Source: Candidatus Altimarinota bacterium (GTDB lineage: Bacteria; Patescibacteriota; Gracilibacteria; JANQMV01). Taken from it: 45,817 bases of DNA. A model generated the notes under the pieces. The model worked only from the letters and a program-made list of their open reading frames with translations, did no database searches and was not told the origin of the DNA. A program made the position numbers and the translations under genes. Positions 34,382-43,092 of this stretch are shown in pieces. The first letter of the stretch is position 1. Every line of letters begins with the position of its first letter. The stretch covers positions 1-45,817 of the forward strand of contig JANQMV010000011.1 in NCBI GenBank assembly GCA_028279865.1. The letters run 5' to 3'.

Positions 34382-35155
34382 CTATTTCACCCTCAAAATG
34401 GGGTATTCATCATTTAAACTTACTGATTCAAGTTGTTGATGATAAGCTCCCAAAATTGAGGGAGCAAGAATATATTTTAGATTATTTTTTTGAGCAAAAT
34501 TTAAAATATTCATAACTTGCTCTAAGTTGTCTACTTGAATAATTTGTTCGATTTTTTCTTCTTCAATCACAACTTCTAATTTATTGAGCTTTCCTTTTAC
34601 CGGTATCCCTTCAATTTCTTTGAGCGAAGATCCATACCCATCGAGAATTGCAACAATATAATTTCTTGATTTGTTTTTTTGCAAAAATTTAATCAATTTT
34701 TGTGCTTCCCGATTGCTGCCGATTAGCAAAGTTCGCACAACGCCACCATACCCTTTTGCATATAAAGAGCGCATTATTTTATCAAACAGAATATGTCCGA
34801 CATATACAAATAAAAGACTAAAAACTGCAATATAAGCCAACATTAACCTTGAGAAAATTGATTGATAAAAGAAGTAAAATAAAAGTGCAAACAGAGCTGT
34901 TTGTAAAATTGAAGAAAAGCCCGTACGTAAAAAATGATGCCAAGATAAAACCTTTTGATCTTCTTTGTAAGTTTTAATTAAAAAAGCAAAAATCAAGGTT
35001 AAAAAGCTCGCAGCAAACGCAGCTGGTAAAAATTTTTGAAAGGGAAAATCTGTTGAAAAAATAAATCCGACGCGAACAAAATAAGCTGCACAAAAAGAGG
35101 CTAAAATAAGTAAAAAATCCAATCCAATTTGAATAATTTTAAAAATTTGACGCAT
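34382..35155 (-). CDS. Truncated polyprenyl-phosphate sugar transferase (N-terminal part only)
   Basis: A 257-residue protein matching the N-terminal half of WbaP/WcaJ-type sugar-phosphate transferases: four hydrophobic segments (about 10-125), then a CoA_binding_3-type Rossmann domain with RTLLIGSNREAQKLIKFL, IPVKGKLNKLEVVIEEE and a stop after NDEYPILRVK. Complete enzymes continue here with the catalytic bacterial sugar transferase domain; it is absent and no trace is found downstream before the next gene. It is therefore probably non-catalytic, a regulatory fragment, or the remnant of a deletion. A TGTCA repeat doublet starts just past the end. ATG start, 10 bp from ribBA. Confidence 0.75.
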   Translation of the reverse strand: MRQIFKIIQIGLDFLLILASFCAAYFVRVGFIFSTDFPFQKFLPAAFAASFLTLIFAFLIKTYKEDQKVLSWHHFLRTGFSSILQTALFALLFYFFYQSIFSRLMLAYIAVFSLLFVYVGHILFDKIMRSLYAKGYGGVVRTLLIGSNREAQKLIKFLQKNKSRNYIVAILDGYGSSLKEIEGIPVKGKLNKLEVVIEEEKIEQIIQVDNLEQVMNILNFAQKNNLKYILAPSILGAYHQQLESVSLNDEYPILRVK

Positions 35156-35164
35156 AGTTGAAAG

Positions 35165-36361
35165 CTAATCTTTAAGTAAGTGTCCCATTTTTTCTTTCTT
35201 TGTTTTGAGATATTTTTTACTAACATTGTTTTCCTGGATTTCAACAGGAACACGTTCTGTAATTTCAAGTCCATAACCTTCTACTCCTACTAATTTTTGC
35301 GGATTATTAGTTAGCAAACGCATTTTACTTACTCCTAAATCTACCAAAATCTGTGCCCCTATTCCGTACTCTCGTAAATCAGCGGGAAAACCTAGTTTTT
35401 CATTTGCTGTTACAGTATCGTAGCCTTTATCTTGAAGGGCATAGGCTTTGATTTTATTGGTTAAACCAATTCCACGACCTTCTTGGCGCATGTATAGAAT
35501 GATACCATTTTCTTCGGCGATTTTTTCCATCGCTAATTCCAGCTGTTCTCCGCAGTCACATCGCATGGAATGAAATAAATCGCCGGTCATACATTCAGAA
35601 TGAACTCGAACCAAAGTTTCTTCGCTTGGCTTAATTTCTCCGTGAACGAGAGCCAAGTGTTCTTTTTTTTCAATTGCATCTGTGTACACATACAGATCAA
35701 ATTCACCAAAACGAGTAGGTAGTTTTGCTTTGGCAACCTGCTTGATTAATTTTTCTCTTTGTCTGCGATAAGCGACTAAGTCTTCAATTGTAATAATTTT
35801 TAGTTTGTGTTCTTTGGCAAATTTTAACAGATCGGGGACACGCGCCATTTCTCCATTATCTTTAATAATTTCACAAATCACCGCAGCTCCTTTAAATCCG
35901 GCAATTTTAGATAAATCAACGGAAGCTTCCGTATGACCACACCTCACTAAAACTCCACCTTTTTTTGCACGTAAAGGAAAAACATGCCCCGGACGCATAA
36001 AGTCTCCAGGACGACTTTTTTCATCTAAAATCTGTCTGATTGTTTCATAACGATCTTGGGGAGAAACCCCTGTATCAACATTTTTGTAAGCATCCACGGA
36101 AACGGCAAAATTACAAGCATCCGGATCTGCTCCTGCTACCATTGGGTGAAAATTAAGTCTTTCTGAAATAGCGTTTTCCACAGGAGTGCAGACAATGCCA
36201 CGCGCATTTTTTACCATAAAATTAATAATGTCCGGTGTAACTTTCTCAGCTGCACACATGATGTCTCCCTCATTTTCACGATCCTCATCATCCACAATGA
36301 CGACCATTTCTCCATTCTTTATTGCTTCAATTCCGTCTTCAATAGTATTAAATTTTGTCAT
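35165..36361 (-). CDS. ribBA: Bifunctional DHBP synthase / GTP cyclohydrolase II
   Basis: A 398-residue fusion that supplies both precursors of riboflavin. The N-terminal half (about 1-200) makes 3,4-dihydroxy-2-butanone 4-phosphate: [42 protein letters not shown]. The C-terminal half (about 205-398) opens [23 protein letters not shown] with the three zinc cysteines, [18 protein letters not shown], and [14 protein letters not shown] start. No FMN riboswitch is visible in the 117-bp divergent gap to the aminotransferase gene. Other rib genes are not in the window. Confidence 0.97.
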   Translation of the reverse strand: MTKFNTIEDGIEAIKNGEMVVIVDDEDRENEGDIMCAAEKVTPDIINFMVKNARGIVCTPVENAISERLNFHPMVAGADPDACNFAVSVDAYKNVDTGVSPQDRYETIRQILDEKSRPGDFMRPGHVFPLRAKKGGVLVRCGHTEASVDLSKIAGFKGAAVICEIIKDNGEMARVPDLLKFAKEHKLKIITIEDLVAYRRQREKLIKQVAKAKLPTRFGEFDLYVYTDAIEKKEHLALVHGEIKPSEETLVRVHSECMTGDLFHSMRCDCGEQLELAMEKIAEENGIILYMRQEGRGIGLTNKIKAYALQDKGYDTVTANEKLGFPADLREYGIGAQILVDLGVSKMRLLTNNPQKLVGVEGYGLEITERVPVEIQENNVSKKYLKTKKEKMGHLLKD

Positions 36362-36478
36362 ATTACAAGCTTAAAATGCACCAGACAGCTTAAGCAAAAA
36401 GTTTGTATTAAGCAAGGCATGATTTCATTTCTCAGATAAAAGAATTTTGTTATGATTACAATGAGTTAAAAAAGAAAA

Positions 36479-37303
36479 ATGACTGTCTTTCTGAATGGAA
36501 AATTTGTTGATGCAAATGATGCCAAAATCTCGGTTTTCGATCATGGTTTTTTGTATGGAGACGGTTGCTTTGAAACCCTGAGAACTTACCGGGGAAAACT
36601 TTTTCGCCCAAAGGAGCATTTAGAAAGACTCTTAAATTCAGCAACTGGATTAAAAATTGATATTCCTTGGAAAATAACTGAATTAGAGCAATGGATGAAT
36701 GATGCTGTTCAAAAAAATAATTTTAGTGAATCACGATTACGTATCACCATCACACGCGGAAATAATAGCTATAATTTCATAGGAGCAAAAACACCCACAC
36801 TATTAATTGTTGTTACGGAATTAACGCCCCACCCTCAGGAGATTTATACAAAAGGAGCAAAAGTGGAAATTGTAGAAGCAGAAAGATTGTTGCCGCAAAT
36901 TAAAAGCCATAATTTACTGGCTAGCACCTTAGGACAGCAACGTAAGGCTGAAAAAGGATTTTATGAAAGCCTTTTAATTAATCGAGATGGATATGTTGCT
37001 GAAGGAAGTATTACAAATTTTTTCATTGTTAAGGACAAGAAAATTCTAACTGCTCCCGAAACTTTGGTTTTGTCAGGCATTACACGTGAGTTAGTTATGG
37101 AATTAGCTGAAAAATTAGGAGTTAATCTGGAAGAAAAAGCCTTTGCTTTGCAAGAAGCTTTAGCAGCAGATGAAGCTTTCTTAAGCGGAACAACTCTTGA
37201 GATCTGTCCGGTTACACAAATTCAAGAGAGACAAATTGGAGACGGCAAGGTCGGTGCAATCACTCAAAAATTAATGCAAAACTTTTATCAATATATTCAA
37301 TAA
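36479..37303 (+). CDS. Class IV (branched-chain/ADC lyase-type) aminotransferase
   Basis: A 274-residue PLP enzyme. SVFDHGFLYGDGCFETLRTYRG is the usual N-terminal block; RLRITITRGNNSY follows; the PLP lysine is in KSHNLLASTLGQ (about residue 142), and VAEGSITNFFIV and SGITRELVMELAE complete the site. The family includes IlvE, D-amino-acid transaminase and PabC (aminodeoxychorismate lyase), and this length fits all three. No neighbouring gene decides between them. Divergent from ribBA over 117 bp; the MGMT-like gene follows after 5 bp, so these are cotranscribed. Confidence 0.75.
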   Translation: MTVFLNGKFVDANDAKISVFDHGFLYGDGCFETLRTYRGKLFRPKEHLERLLNSATGLKIDIPWKITELEQWMNDAVQKNNFSESRLRITITRGNNSYNFIGAKTPTLLIVVTELTPHPQEIYTKGAKVEIVEAERLLPQIKSHNLLASTLGQQRKAEKGFYESLLINRDGYVAEGSITNFFIVKDKKILTAPETLVLSGITRELVMELAEKLGVNLEEKAFALQEALAADEAFLSGTTLEICPVTQIQERQIGDGKVGAITQKLMQNFYQYIQ

Positions 37304-37308
37304 ACATT

Positions 37309-37614
37309 ATGACTGATTTAGAAGTTAAAGTTGTCAAAAAACTAGCTGAAATTCCAAAAGGGAAAGTAGCTACTTATAAAAGCATGGCCAATGCTTGTGG
37401 CATTCGAAATGGCGCACGCTTCATCGGAAATGTCATGGCAAAAAATCCTTGGCCGAAAAAGTATCCATGTTATAAAGTTGTAAAAACCGATGGAGAAATT
37501 GGTCCATATTCTGCGGGCGAAGGTACAAAAACCAAGATTGAGTTGCTCAGAAAAGATGGTATTGAAGTTAAAAATGGCAAAATTGAAAATTTAGAGAAAT
37601 ATTTAGCTTTTTAG
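37309..37614 (+). CDS. MGMT-like DNA alkyltransferase domain protein
   Basis: A 101-residue protein equal to the C-terminal DNA-binding domain of O6-alkylguanine-DNA alkyltransferase. KGKVATYKSMANACGIRNGARFIGNVMAKNP carries the helix-turn-helix, and YPCYKVVKTDGEIG takes the place of the usual PCHRVV box. The alkyl-acceptor cysteine is kept, unlike in alkyltransferase-like (Atl) proteins that have tryptophan, but the partner histidine is tyrosine. It could repair alkylated guanine or only flag it for excision repair. ATG start; 5 bp after the aminotransferase and 3 bp before tsaB. Confidence 0.8.
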   Translation: MTDLEVKVVKKLAEIPKGKVATYKSMANACGIRNGARFIGNVMAKNPWPKKYPCYKVVKTDGEIGPYSAGEGTKTKIELLRKDGIEVKNGKIENLEKYLAF

Positions 37615-37617
37615 AAC

Positions 37618-38250
37618 TTGCTTACACTTTGTATAAACACATCAGGACACACAAACACTTTAGCTATTGTTAAAGACAGTGAACTAATTGCCGAAGAAAT
37701 TTGGCAATCAGAAAGAAACGAAACCGAAACAATTTTGCCAAAGCTCGAAAAGCTTCTTAGGGAAGCTGAATTAAAAATTGAGCAGATTGAAACAATAAAT
37801 ATCATTCAAGGAATTGGTGGTTTTACCAGTTTGCGAGTAGGTATCAGTATTGCCAACACCATTGCATATGATTTAAATATTCCAATTTATGCAACGAGTG
37901 TTTTTGAGTTGTGGACACTTCGACAAGCTCAGTGCGACATTCCAAGTGCAATCTTAATCGACGCTGGTCGACAAGAATGTTTTTATTTCAATACAGATAA
38001 TGATGACTTTTATAAGCCAAAAATCATCTCTAATTCAGAACTTCCCAAACTTAAGGAAAACCATTGGATTGGTGAAATTAACGAAAAACAAAAAACTTTG
38101 TTACCAAAAAAAATCCAAGAAGCTAGTAATTTGCAAAGGCCAGGAGAAGCTTTCGCTAAAATTGATTTAAGTTCGAAAAAACAGCACCAAATTTTAGAAC
38201 CTTGGTATGGTCGAGAACCAAATATTTCTAAGCCTAAGAAGAAATTTTAA
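37618..38250 (+). CDS. tsaB: tRNA threonylcarbamoyladenosine synthesis protein TsaB
   Basis: A 210-residue ASKHA-fold protein that partners with TsaD and TsaE to make t6A at position 37 of ANN-decoding tRNAs. TTG start; LTLCINTSGHTNTLAIV opens the fold, ETIILPKLEKLL-like helix follows (here TETILPKLEKLL), and IQGIGGFTSLRVGISIANTI is the signature segment. About residues 100-108 (TLRQAQCDI) come from an in-frame copy of the dispersed repeat, inserted between TSVFEL and PSAILIDAGRQECFYF. The rest of the protein is continuous. tsaD and tsaE are not in the window. Confidence 0.85.
   Translation: MLTLCINTSGHTNTLAIVKDSELIAEEIWQSERNETETILPKLEKLLREAELKIEQIETINIIQGIGGFTSLRVGISIANTIAYDLNIPIYATSVFELWTLRQAQCDIPSAILIDAGRQECFYFNTDNDDFYKPKIISNSELPKLKENHWIGEINEKQKTLLPKKIQEASNLQRPGEAFAKIDLSSKKQHQILEPWYGREPNISKPKKKF
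37918..37939 (+). repeat. Dispersed-repeat copy inside tsaB
   Basis: CTTCGACAAGCTCAGTGCG followed by ACA, 22 bp, reading TLRQAQCD in frame. It matches 19 of 22 bases of minus-strand 34271-34250 in the intergenic doublet. Confidence 0.7.
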
Positions 38251-38257
38251 TTTTGTT

Positions 38258-38698
38258 ATGGAAATCTCTATTGCATATGCAACATTGGCAGATATTGAAT
38301 TCCTAAAGAAAAATGATTCTCATATCAATAAGCAGCAATTAAAAAAGAAAATTCTAGAGAAAGAAGTTATTATTGCTCAAGTCAGTGGTGTGTCTGTGGG
38401 TTGGCTTCGTTTTGGTTTTCTTTGGGATATAATTCCTTTTATGAATATGCTCAGAATTTTAACAAAATATCAAAGAAAAGGAATTGGTAGTAAAATGGTA
38501 GAATTTTGGGAGCAAGAAATGCGTAAAAAGAAATATACCGAAATTATGACATCTTCCCAAGAAGATGAAGAAGGACAATTCTTTTACAAAGAACTAGGAT
38601 ACCATGAATCTGGCAAACTATATGAGGTTAACGAAAATGGAGTAGCGGAGATTTTTTTCATTAAGAAGCTTAATGTAAAAAACAACGACTACCAGTAA
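38258..38698 (+). CDS. GNAT-family N-acetyltransferase
   Basis: A 146-residue protein with the GNAT core: YATLADIEFLKKN start, LRILTKYQRKGIGSKMVEFW with the acetyl-CoA loop QRKGIG, and EGQFFYKELGYHESGKLYEV as the last core strands. Substrate unknown; by position after tsaB it could be a RimI-like protein acetyltransferase, but it does not show the usual RimI C-terminus. ATG 38258, eight bases after tsaB, is preferred over an in-frame upstream ATG inside tsaB. Its 3' end overlaps that of purH by 29 bp. Confidence 0.75.
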   Translation: MEISIAYATLADIEFLKKNDSHINKQQLKKKILEKEVIIAQVSGVSVGWLRFGFLWDIIPFMNMLRILTKYQRKGIGSKMVEFWEQEMRKKKYTEIMTSSQEDEEGQFFYKELGYHESGKLYEVNENGVAEIFFIKKLNVKNNDYQ

Positions 38699-40187
38699 AC
38701 ACCATTGCTATACCTAGCTCATCAGCTTTAGCAATTACATCTTCATCATTAATTGAACCTCCCGGCTGAATAATTGCTTTAATTCCTCCTGCATGCGCAG
38801 CTTCAATGCTATCCGGAAAAGGGAAAAAGGCATCACTGGCCATCACTGAATTTTTTGCTTTTTCACCTGCTTTTTTTAACGCAATTTCTGTTGAATCAAC
38901 GCGCGACATTTGACCAGCACCAACTCCAATTGTCATTTCATTATCCGCTAAAACAATCGCATTGGATTTTACGTGCTTCACTACCTTCCAAGCAAAAAGC
39001 ATGGTATCGATTTCTGCATCTGTCGGCTTAACCTTTGTAACAACTTTCAAGTCATTTTTTGTAATATCTTTTAAATCTGCATCTTGCACAAGCATTCCTC
39101 CGGTTATTTTTTTCATTGCCTTAAGTTGTGGGTCTTGTTTAAAGTCACCTGTTTCTAAAATCCGTAAATTTGGTTTTTCTTCAAATACTTTTAGAGCTTC
39201 TTCTGAAAAAATTGGAGCAATTACAATTTCATAAAACCTTTCCACTACTTTTTCAGCAAACTCTTTTGAACATTCTCCGTTAATCGCAATAATACCTCCG
39301 AAGGCAGAAGTTGGATCAGCAGAGAGTGCTTTTTCATAAGCTTCTTCGAAAGTATTTGCTGATGCTGTTCCACAAGGATTAGCGTGTTTGATGATCGTTA
39401 CACTTGGTTTTTCAAACTCTTTAATTAATTCAAGTGCTCCGTCTGCATCAAAAATATTATTAAAGCTTAATTCTTTTCCTTGGATTTGTTTTGCATTAGC
39501 AATGCTTGTATAAGGATAATTATTTTCTTGGAAGAAGTTTGCTTCTTGGTGAGGATTTTCTCCGTAACGTAATTTTTGTTTTTTTGTATAATTTAAACTT
39601 AAAAAATTCGGATTTAAATATCCTGCAATTGCAGCATCATATGTAGCAGTACGAGCAAAAACTTTTTTACCTAAATATTCGCGTGTTTCTAGCTGAGTAT
39701 TTCCACTTTCTTCAATTTCTATAACAACTTTTTCATAATCTGCAGGGTCTGTGATTACTGTGACAAATTTATAATTTTTTGCCGCACTGCGTAACATACT
39801 CGGTCCTCCAATATCAATATTCTCAATCGCTTCTTCCAAGGTCACACCTTCCTTTTGAATTGTTACCTCAAACGGATAAAGATTAACCACCACAAGGTCA
39901 ATCATTTCAATTACATTCTTTTTTGCTGCTTCCATATGATCGGCATTATCACGCAAAGCAAGCAAACCTCCGTGAATTTTGGGATGCAAAGTTTTAACTC
40001 TGCCATCCATCATTTCAGGAAAATTCGTATATTCAGAAACGTCTTTGACCTTAATTCCATTTTCTCTGAGTAACCTCGCCGTTCCTCCTGTGGATAAAAT
40101 TTCTACTCCATTCCTAGATAATCTTTGTGAAAAATCAATAATCCCTGTTTTGTCCGAAACAGAAATTAGTGCTCTTTTAATCTGCAT
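38670..40187 (-). CDS. purH: Bifunctional AICAR transformylase / IMP cyclohydrolase
   Basis: A 505-residue enzyme for the last two steps to IMP. The N-terminal IMP cyclohydrolase (methylglyoxal-synthase-like) shows ALISVSDKTGI, ILSTGGTARLLRENGI and MMDGRVKTLHPKIHGGLL. The AICAR transformylase domain shows LRYGENPHQEANF, IIKHANPCGTASA (about 263-275), AFGGIIAINGECS, KSNAIVLA and GAGQMSRVDS, ending FTGSRCFLH. Full length, ATG start. It runs convergent to the GNAT gene and overlaps its last 29 bp. Confidence 0.97.
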   Translation of the reverse strand: MQIKRALISVSDKTGIIDFSQRLSRNGVEILSTGGTARLLRENGIKVKDVSEYTNFPEMMDGRVKTLHPKIHGGLLALRDNADHMEAAKKNVIEMIDLVVVNLYPFEVTIQKEGVTLEEAIENIDIGGPSMLRSAAKNYKFVTVITDPADYEKVVIEIEESGNTQLETREYLGKKVFARTATYDAAIAGYLNPNFLSLNYTKKQKLRYGENPHQEANFFQENNYPYTSIANAKQIQGKELSFNNIFDADGALELIKEFEKPSVTIIKHANPCGTASANTFEEAYEKALSADPTSAFGGIIAINGECSKEFAEKVVERFYEIVIAPIFSEEALKVFEEKPNLRILETGDFKQDPQLKAMKKITGGMLVQDADLKDITKNDLKVVTKVKPTDAEIDTMLFAWKVVKHVKSNAIVLADNEMTIGVGAGQMSRVDSTEIALKKAGEKAKNSVMASDAFFPFPDSIEAAHAGGIKAIIQPGGSINDEDVIAKADELGIAMVFTGSRCFLH

Positions 40188-40299
40188 AAAAATAATTTTT
40201 TTAAATTATAAATTGGAATTAGATGAATCTATTCTAGTCTGTTTTTTGCTTTTGACAACAAGAACTTTTTTCCGTTTTTAAAGTTATAATATTGCTTTT

Positions 40300-41655
40300 T
40301 TAGGCAATTTTTTTTGTAGAACGATTAAGATTGCCTGACATCATTAGCGCTATAGACATTTGGGAAGTGTAGGCTAATGCCAAGCGTGTTGGAAAATCTT
40401 TGAGTTTTTGACTATCTGAGAAAAATACAATAAAAATTCCGATAACTTCACTGTTAATCACAACAGGAATTGCAAGCATCGCTTGGTAACCTTTGGTTGA
40501 TGCTTTTGTTTTGTCGAATAAATTGCTCATCTCAAAAAATTTGAGAGGTTGACGTTTTTTTATGAGCTCTTTTACTAATTTCATTCTTTTTGTCAATTTT
40601 ACATCGAACCAAAAATCAAAATCAACTGAGGCGTATTTAATGTTTAAATTTTGATCATTTTTATCTAATACAAAAAGTAATGCTTCATTTGCCTGCATAA
40701 AAGTTTTAATCGACTCAATAATATAATGCAGTTTATTTTCCCAACTTAAATTAGAAGAAAAAGTTGTGTTAATTTCAGTTAAAGCAGCTACTTGAGCATT
40801 TATCTTACCTAACGCCAAATATGAATCATGCAGGTTTTGGTACATTTTTTCCAATTTTTCTTTTTCCTTTACTACTTTTTGTGCCAAAATTTCTCGAGGA
40901 GTAATGTCTCGGAGGACTCCTTCCCGACGAACCAGTTTTCCGTTCTTAAAAATTGAGCGATTACTGAGCAAACAATAACGTATGTCGCCTGTTTTGGTTA
41001 AAATCCTGATTTTTAAATCTCGAATAGGTCTGTTGTTATTGGCTGTTACTTTTTCTAAGGCTTGGGTAAGTTGCTTACGATCATTTTTATGCACTACTTC
41101 CAAGCTTTTTTTGCCAATTAATTCCTTTTCTGTGTATCCGAAAACTTCTTCAGCATTTTTGACTTTAACAATTCGCTGATGTGCGTCAACTTCATAGATT
41201 GCATCTGCAAAAAGATTAATTAACTCCTTGTGTTTTTTTTCCGAATCGAGAATGTTTTGTGAACGAGATTCAAGATTTTTTTGATTTAGCCTGAACTGCT
41301 TAAGAATTTCATTTAAAACATTGCTTAATCTACCAACTTCGTCCTTTGATTTAAAATTTATTTTTTTTGTAAATGGTTTGTCTTTAAGTTGCTTGATGAT
41401 TTTTTCTAAAATTCTCAGCGGTTTTGTAATGTAAATCGCAATAAAAAACGACAACAATAAGGTTACAATAACTTCATGATAAAGAGTGTGATGATTATTG
41501 AGAATATGCTCTCTTGCATAGGAAAAAAAAGATTCTGTTTTTGCAAGATCACTATAAAAAAAATAGTTTATTAAGAGATGAACCAGAAGGGGCAATAAGC
41601 CGACCAGTACAAACAAAAAGAATAATTTCGCCCTAGTTGTTCTCCAAAAATTCAC
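40300..41655 (-). CDS. Membrane HAMP-PAS-GAF sensor without an output domain
   Basis: A 451-residue protein from GTG. Order: first transmembrane helix (about 10-30), a short outer loop, second helix (about 57-76), HAMP-like linker (about 78-130; ITKPLRILEKIIKQL), a PAS domain (about 150-260; EKKHKELINLFADAIYEVD, VFGYTEKELIGKKSLEVV), a coiled linker, and a GAF domain (about 295-435; ALLFVLDKND and KGYQAMLAIPVVINSEVIGIFIVF). No histidine kinase, GGDEF, EAL or methyl-accepting domain follows. The protein therefore needs a partner. The adjacent STAS protein is a possible partner. Confidence 0.75.
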   Translation of the reverse strand: MNFWRTTRAKLFFLFVLVGLLPLLVHLLINYFFYSDLAKTESFFSYAREHILNNHHTLYHEVIVTLLLSFFIAIYITKPLRILEKIIKQLKDKPFTKKINFKSKDEVGRLSNVLNEILKQFRLNQKNLESRSQNILDSEKKHKELINLFADAIYEVDAHQRIVKVKNAEEVFGYTEKELIGKKSLEVVHKNDRKQLTQALEKVTANNNRPIRDLKIRILTKTGDIRYCLLSNRSIFKNGKLVRREGVLRDITPREILAQKVVKEKEKLEKMYQNLHDSYLALGKINAQVAALTEINTTFSSNLSWENKLHYIIESIKTFMQANEALLFVLDKNDQNLNIKYASVDFDFWFDVKLTKRMKLVKELIKKRQPLKFFEMSNLFDKTKASTKGYQAMLAIPVVINSEVIGIFIVFFSDSQKLKDFPTRLALAYTSQMSIALMMSGNLNRSTKKIA

Positions 41656-41709
41656 AAATCACAAAGTTTAGGCTATAATTTTATTCTCCTAGAGGTTAAT
41701 TAATACCAT

Positions 41710-43089
41710 GTGACAAAAAACTTGTCAAACCAGGCTCTTTCTTTTGATTTGGATGTTTTATTCAAAAAATATCCACAAATTGACAGAAATTTGCTTAGCG
41801 AAGCCTTTGATTTATGTAAAAACAAAGAAAGGGCACTTTTTATGCTGAGGCGCATTGTTAATTTTCGACTAAGCACAAAAAGTATTTTAGCTGCGATTCT
41901 TTTTGATGTTAATCCTGTGAAAATAAGGCAAATTTTTGGAGTCGAAGTTTTAGATTTAGTGACGAGAAACAAAGCATTTATTAATTTTTATATTCCTGGC
42001 AATGTAAAAAATGACCTTGAAGCAAAAGTGGTAAAAATGCTGATTATTTATGCTAAAGATCTTCGTGTCATATTTTTGGCAATAATATCTTTTATTTACC
42101 TTTTACGTTTTGAAAAAAACTATTTCTCTAAAAAAGAGGTCGCAAACATTCTACGCTTTATACCTCTTTTATGCTCTCGACTAAACTTATGGGAATTAAA
42201 AATTGAAATAGAAGACCTTTGTTTGGCGATATTATTTCCTGATCAATATCAAAAGATTCAAATTAAGTTAGAAAAGCTTAAAAAAGAAAGAAAGGTTTAC
42301 ATGAACTACTGTATTGAAATTTTAAAAAATGAGTTTGAAAAACTGGGAATAAAAATTAAGGTTTCAGGGAGAATAAAACACATTTACAGTATTTATAAAA
42401 AAATTGAAATAAAAAGAATAAAATTTGAAAAAATCTATGATTTAATTGCATTGCGCATAATTGTCAACGATATTACTGAATGTTATCTAGCTTTAAGTGT
42501 TGTACATAGTTTGTGGAAACCGCATTTTGAAAAAATAAAGGACTACATTGCTGTTCCAAAACCGAATAATTATCAAAGCCTACATACCACAGTCAGAGGA
42601 CCGGAAAATCATTATGTTGAGATTCAAATTCGTACTCAAAAAATGGACTATGAAGCAACTTATGGAATTGCGGCACACTGGGATTATGCCCAAAACAAAC
42701 GCTCTAAGATAAAAGCAGAAAAAGAAGCCCTGTGGAGCAAAATTTTTTTAGACAGACAGCGCAAGAAGGGGAAGATCAAATTTGAAGATTTACAATTAAT
42801 TTTTGATCAGAAGAACCTATTCGTTTTTACTCAAAAAGGTGATGTTGTATGTTTACCAAAAAATGCAAGCATAATTGATTTGGCTTTTGCGCTAAATCAA
42901 AAATCTGCATTCAACCTAAAAACGTGTGAAATAAATAATCACTCTAAATCACTATTGTCTAAATTAAGCAATGGAGACTTTGTCAATTTACATTATGCAA
43001 AAAAGCACACAATCAAAAAAACATGGTTGAATTGTGTCGTAACAAATAAAGCAAAAAGAAAAATTTCACAATATTTTTTGAAACAATAA
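41710..43089 (+). CDS. RelA/SpoT homologue with degenerate hydrolase site
   Basis: A 459-residue (p)ppGpp synthetase-type protein. The N-terminal part aligns with the HD hydrolase fold but has lost it: AAILFDV at 61-67 has Phe-Asp where hydrolases have HDVVED, and DLRVIFLAI replaces the usual LADRLHNM. The synthetase is intact: GRIKHIYSIYKKI, YDLIALRIIV, KDYIAVPKPNNYQSLHTTV, VEIQIRT and AAHWDY (about 220-340). A TGS domain follows (LFVFTQKGDVVCLPKNASI, about 365-430) and the protein ends without an ACT domain. Start GTG at 41710, overlapping an ATG-TGA stop. Predicted to make, not degrade, the alarmone; function by homology only. Confidence 0.85.
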   Translation: MTKNLSNQALSFDLDVLFKKYPQIDRNLLSEAFDLCKNKERALFMLRRIVNFRLSTKSILAAILFDVNPVKIRQIFGVEVLDLVTRNKAFINFYIPGNVKNDLEAKVVKMLIIYAKDLRVIFLAIISFIYLLRFEKNYFSKKEVANILRFIPLLCSRLNLWELKIEIEDLCLAILFPDQYQKIQIKLEKLKKERKVYMNYCIEILKNEFEKLGIKIKVSGRIKHIYSIYKKIEIKRIKFEKIYDLIALRIIVNDITECYLALSVVHSLWKPHFEKIKDYIAVPKPNNYQSLHTTVRGPENHYVEIQIRTQKMDYEATYGIAAHWDYAQNKRSKIKAEKEALWSKIFLDRQRKKGKIKFEDLQLIFDQKNLFVFTQKGDVVCLPKNASIIDLAFALNQKSAFNLKTCEINNHSKSLLSKLSNGDFVNLHYAKKHTIKKTWLNCVVTNKAKRKISQYFLKQ

Positions 43090-43092
43090 TTG

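Noticed and set aside
36362-36478. FMN (RFN) riboswitch before ribBA
   Set aside because: The 117-bp gap shows none of the conserved RFN sequence and is too short for a full element plus the divergent promoter.
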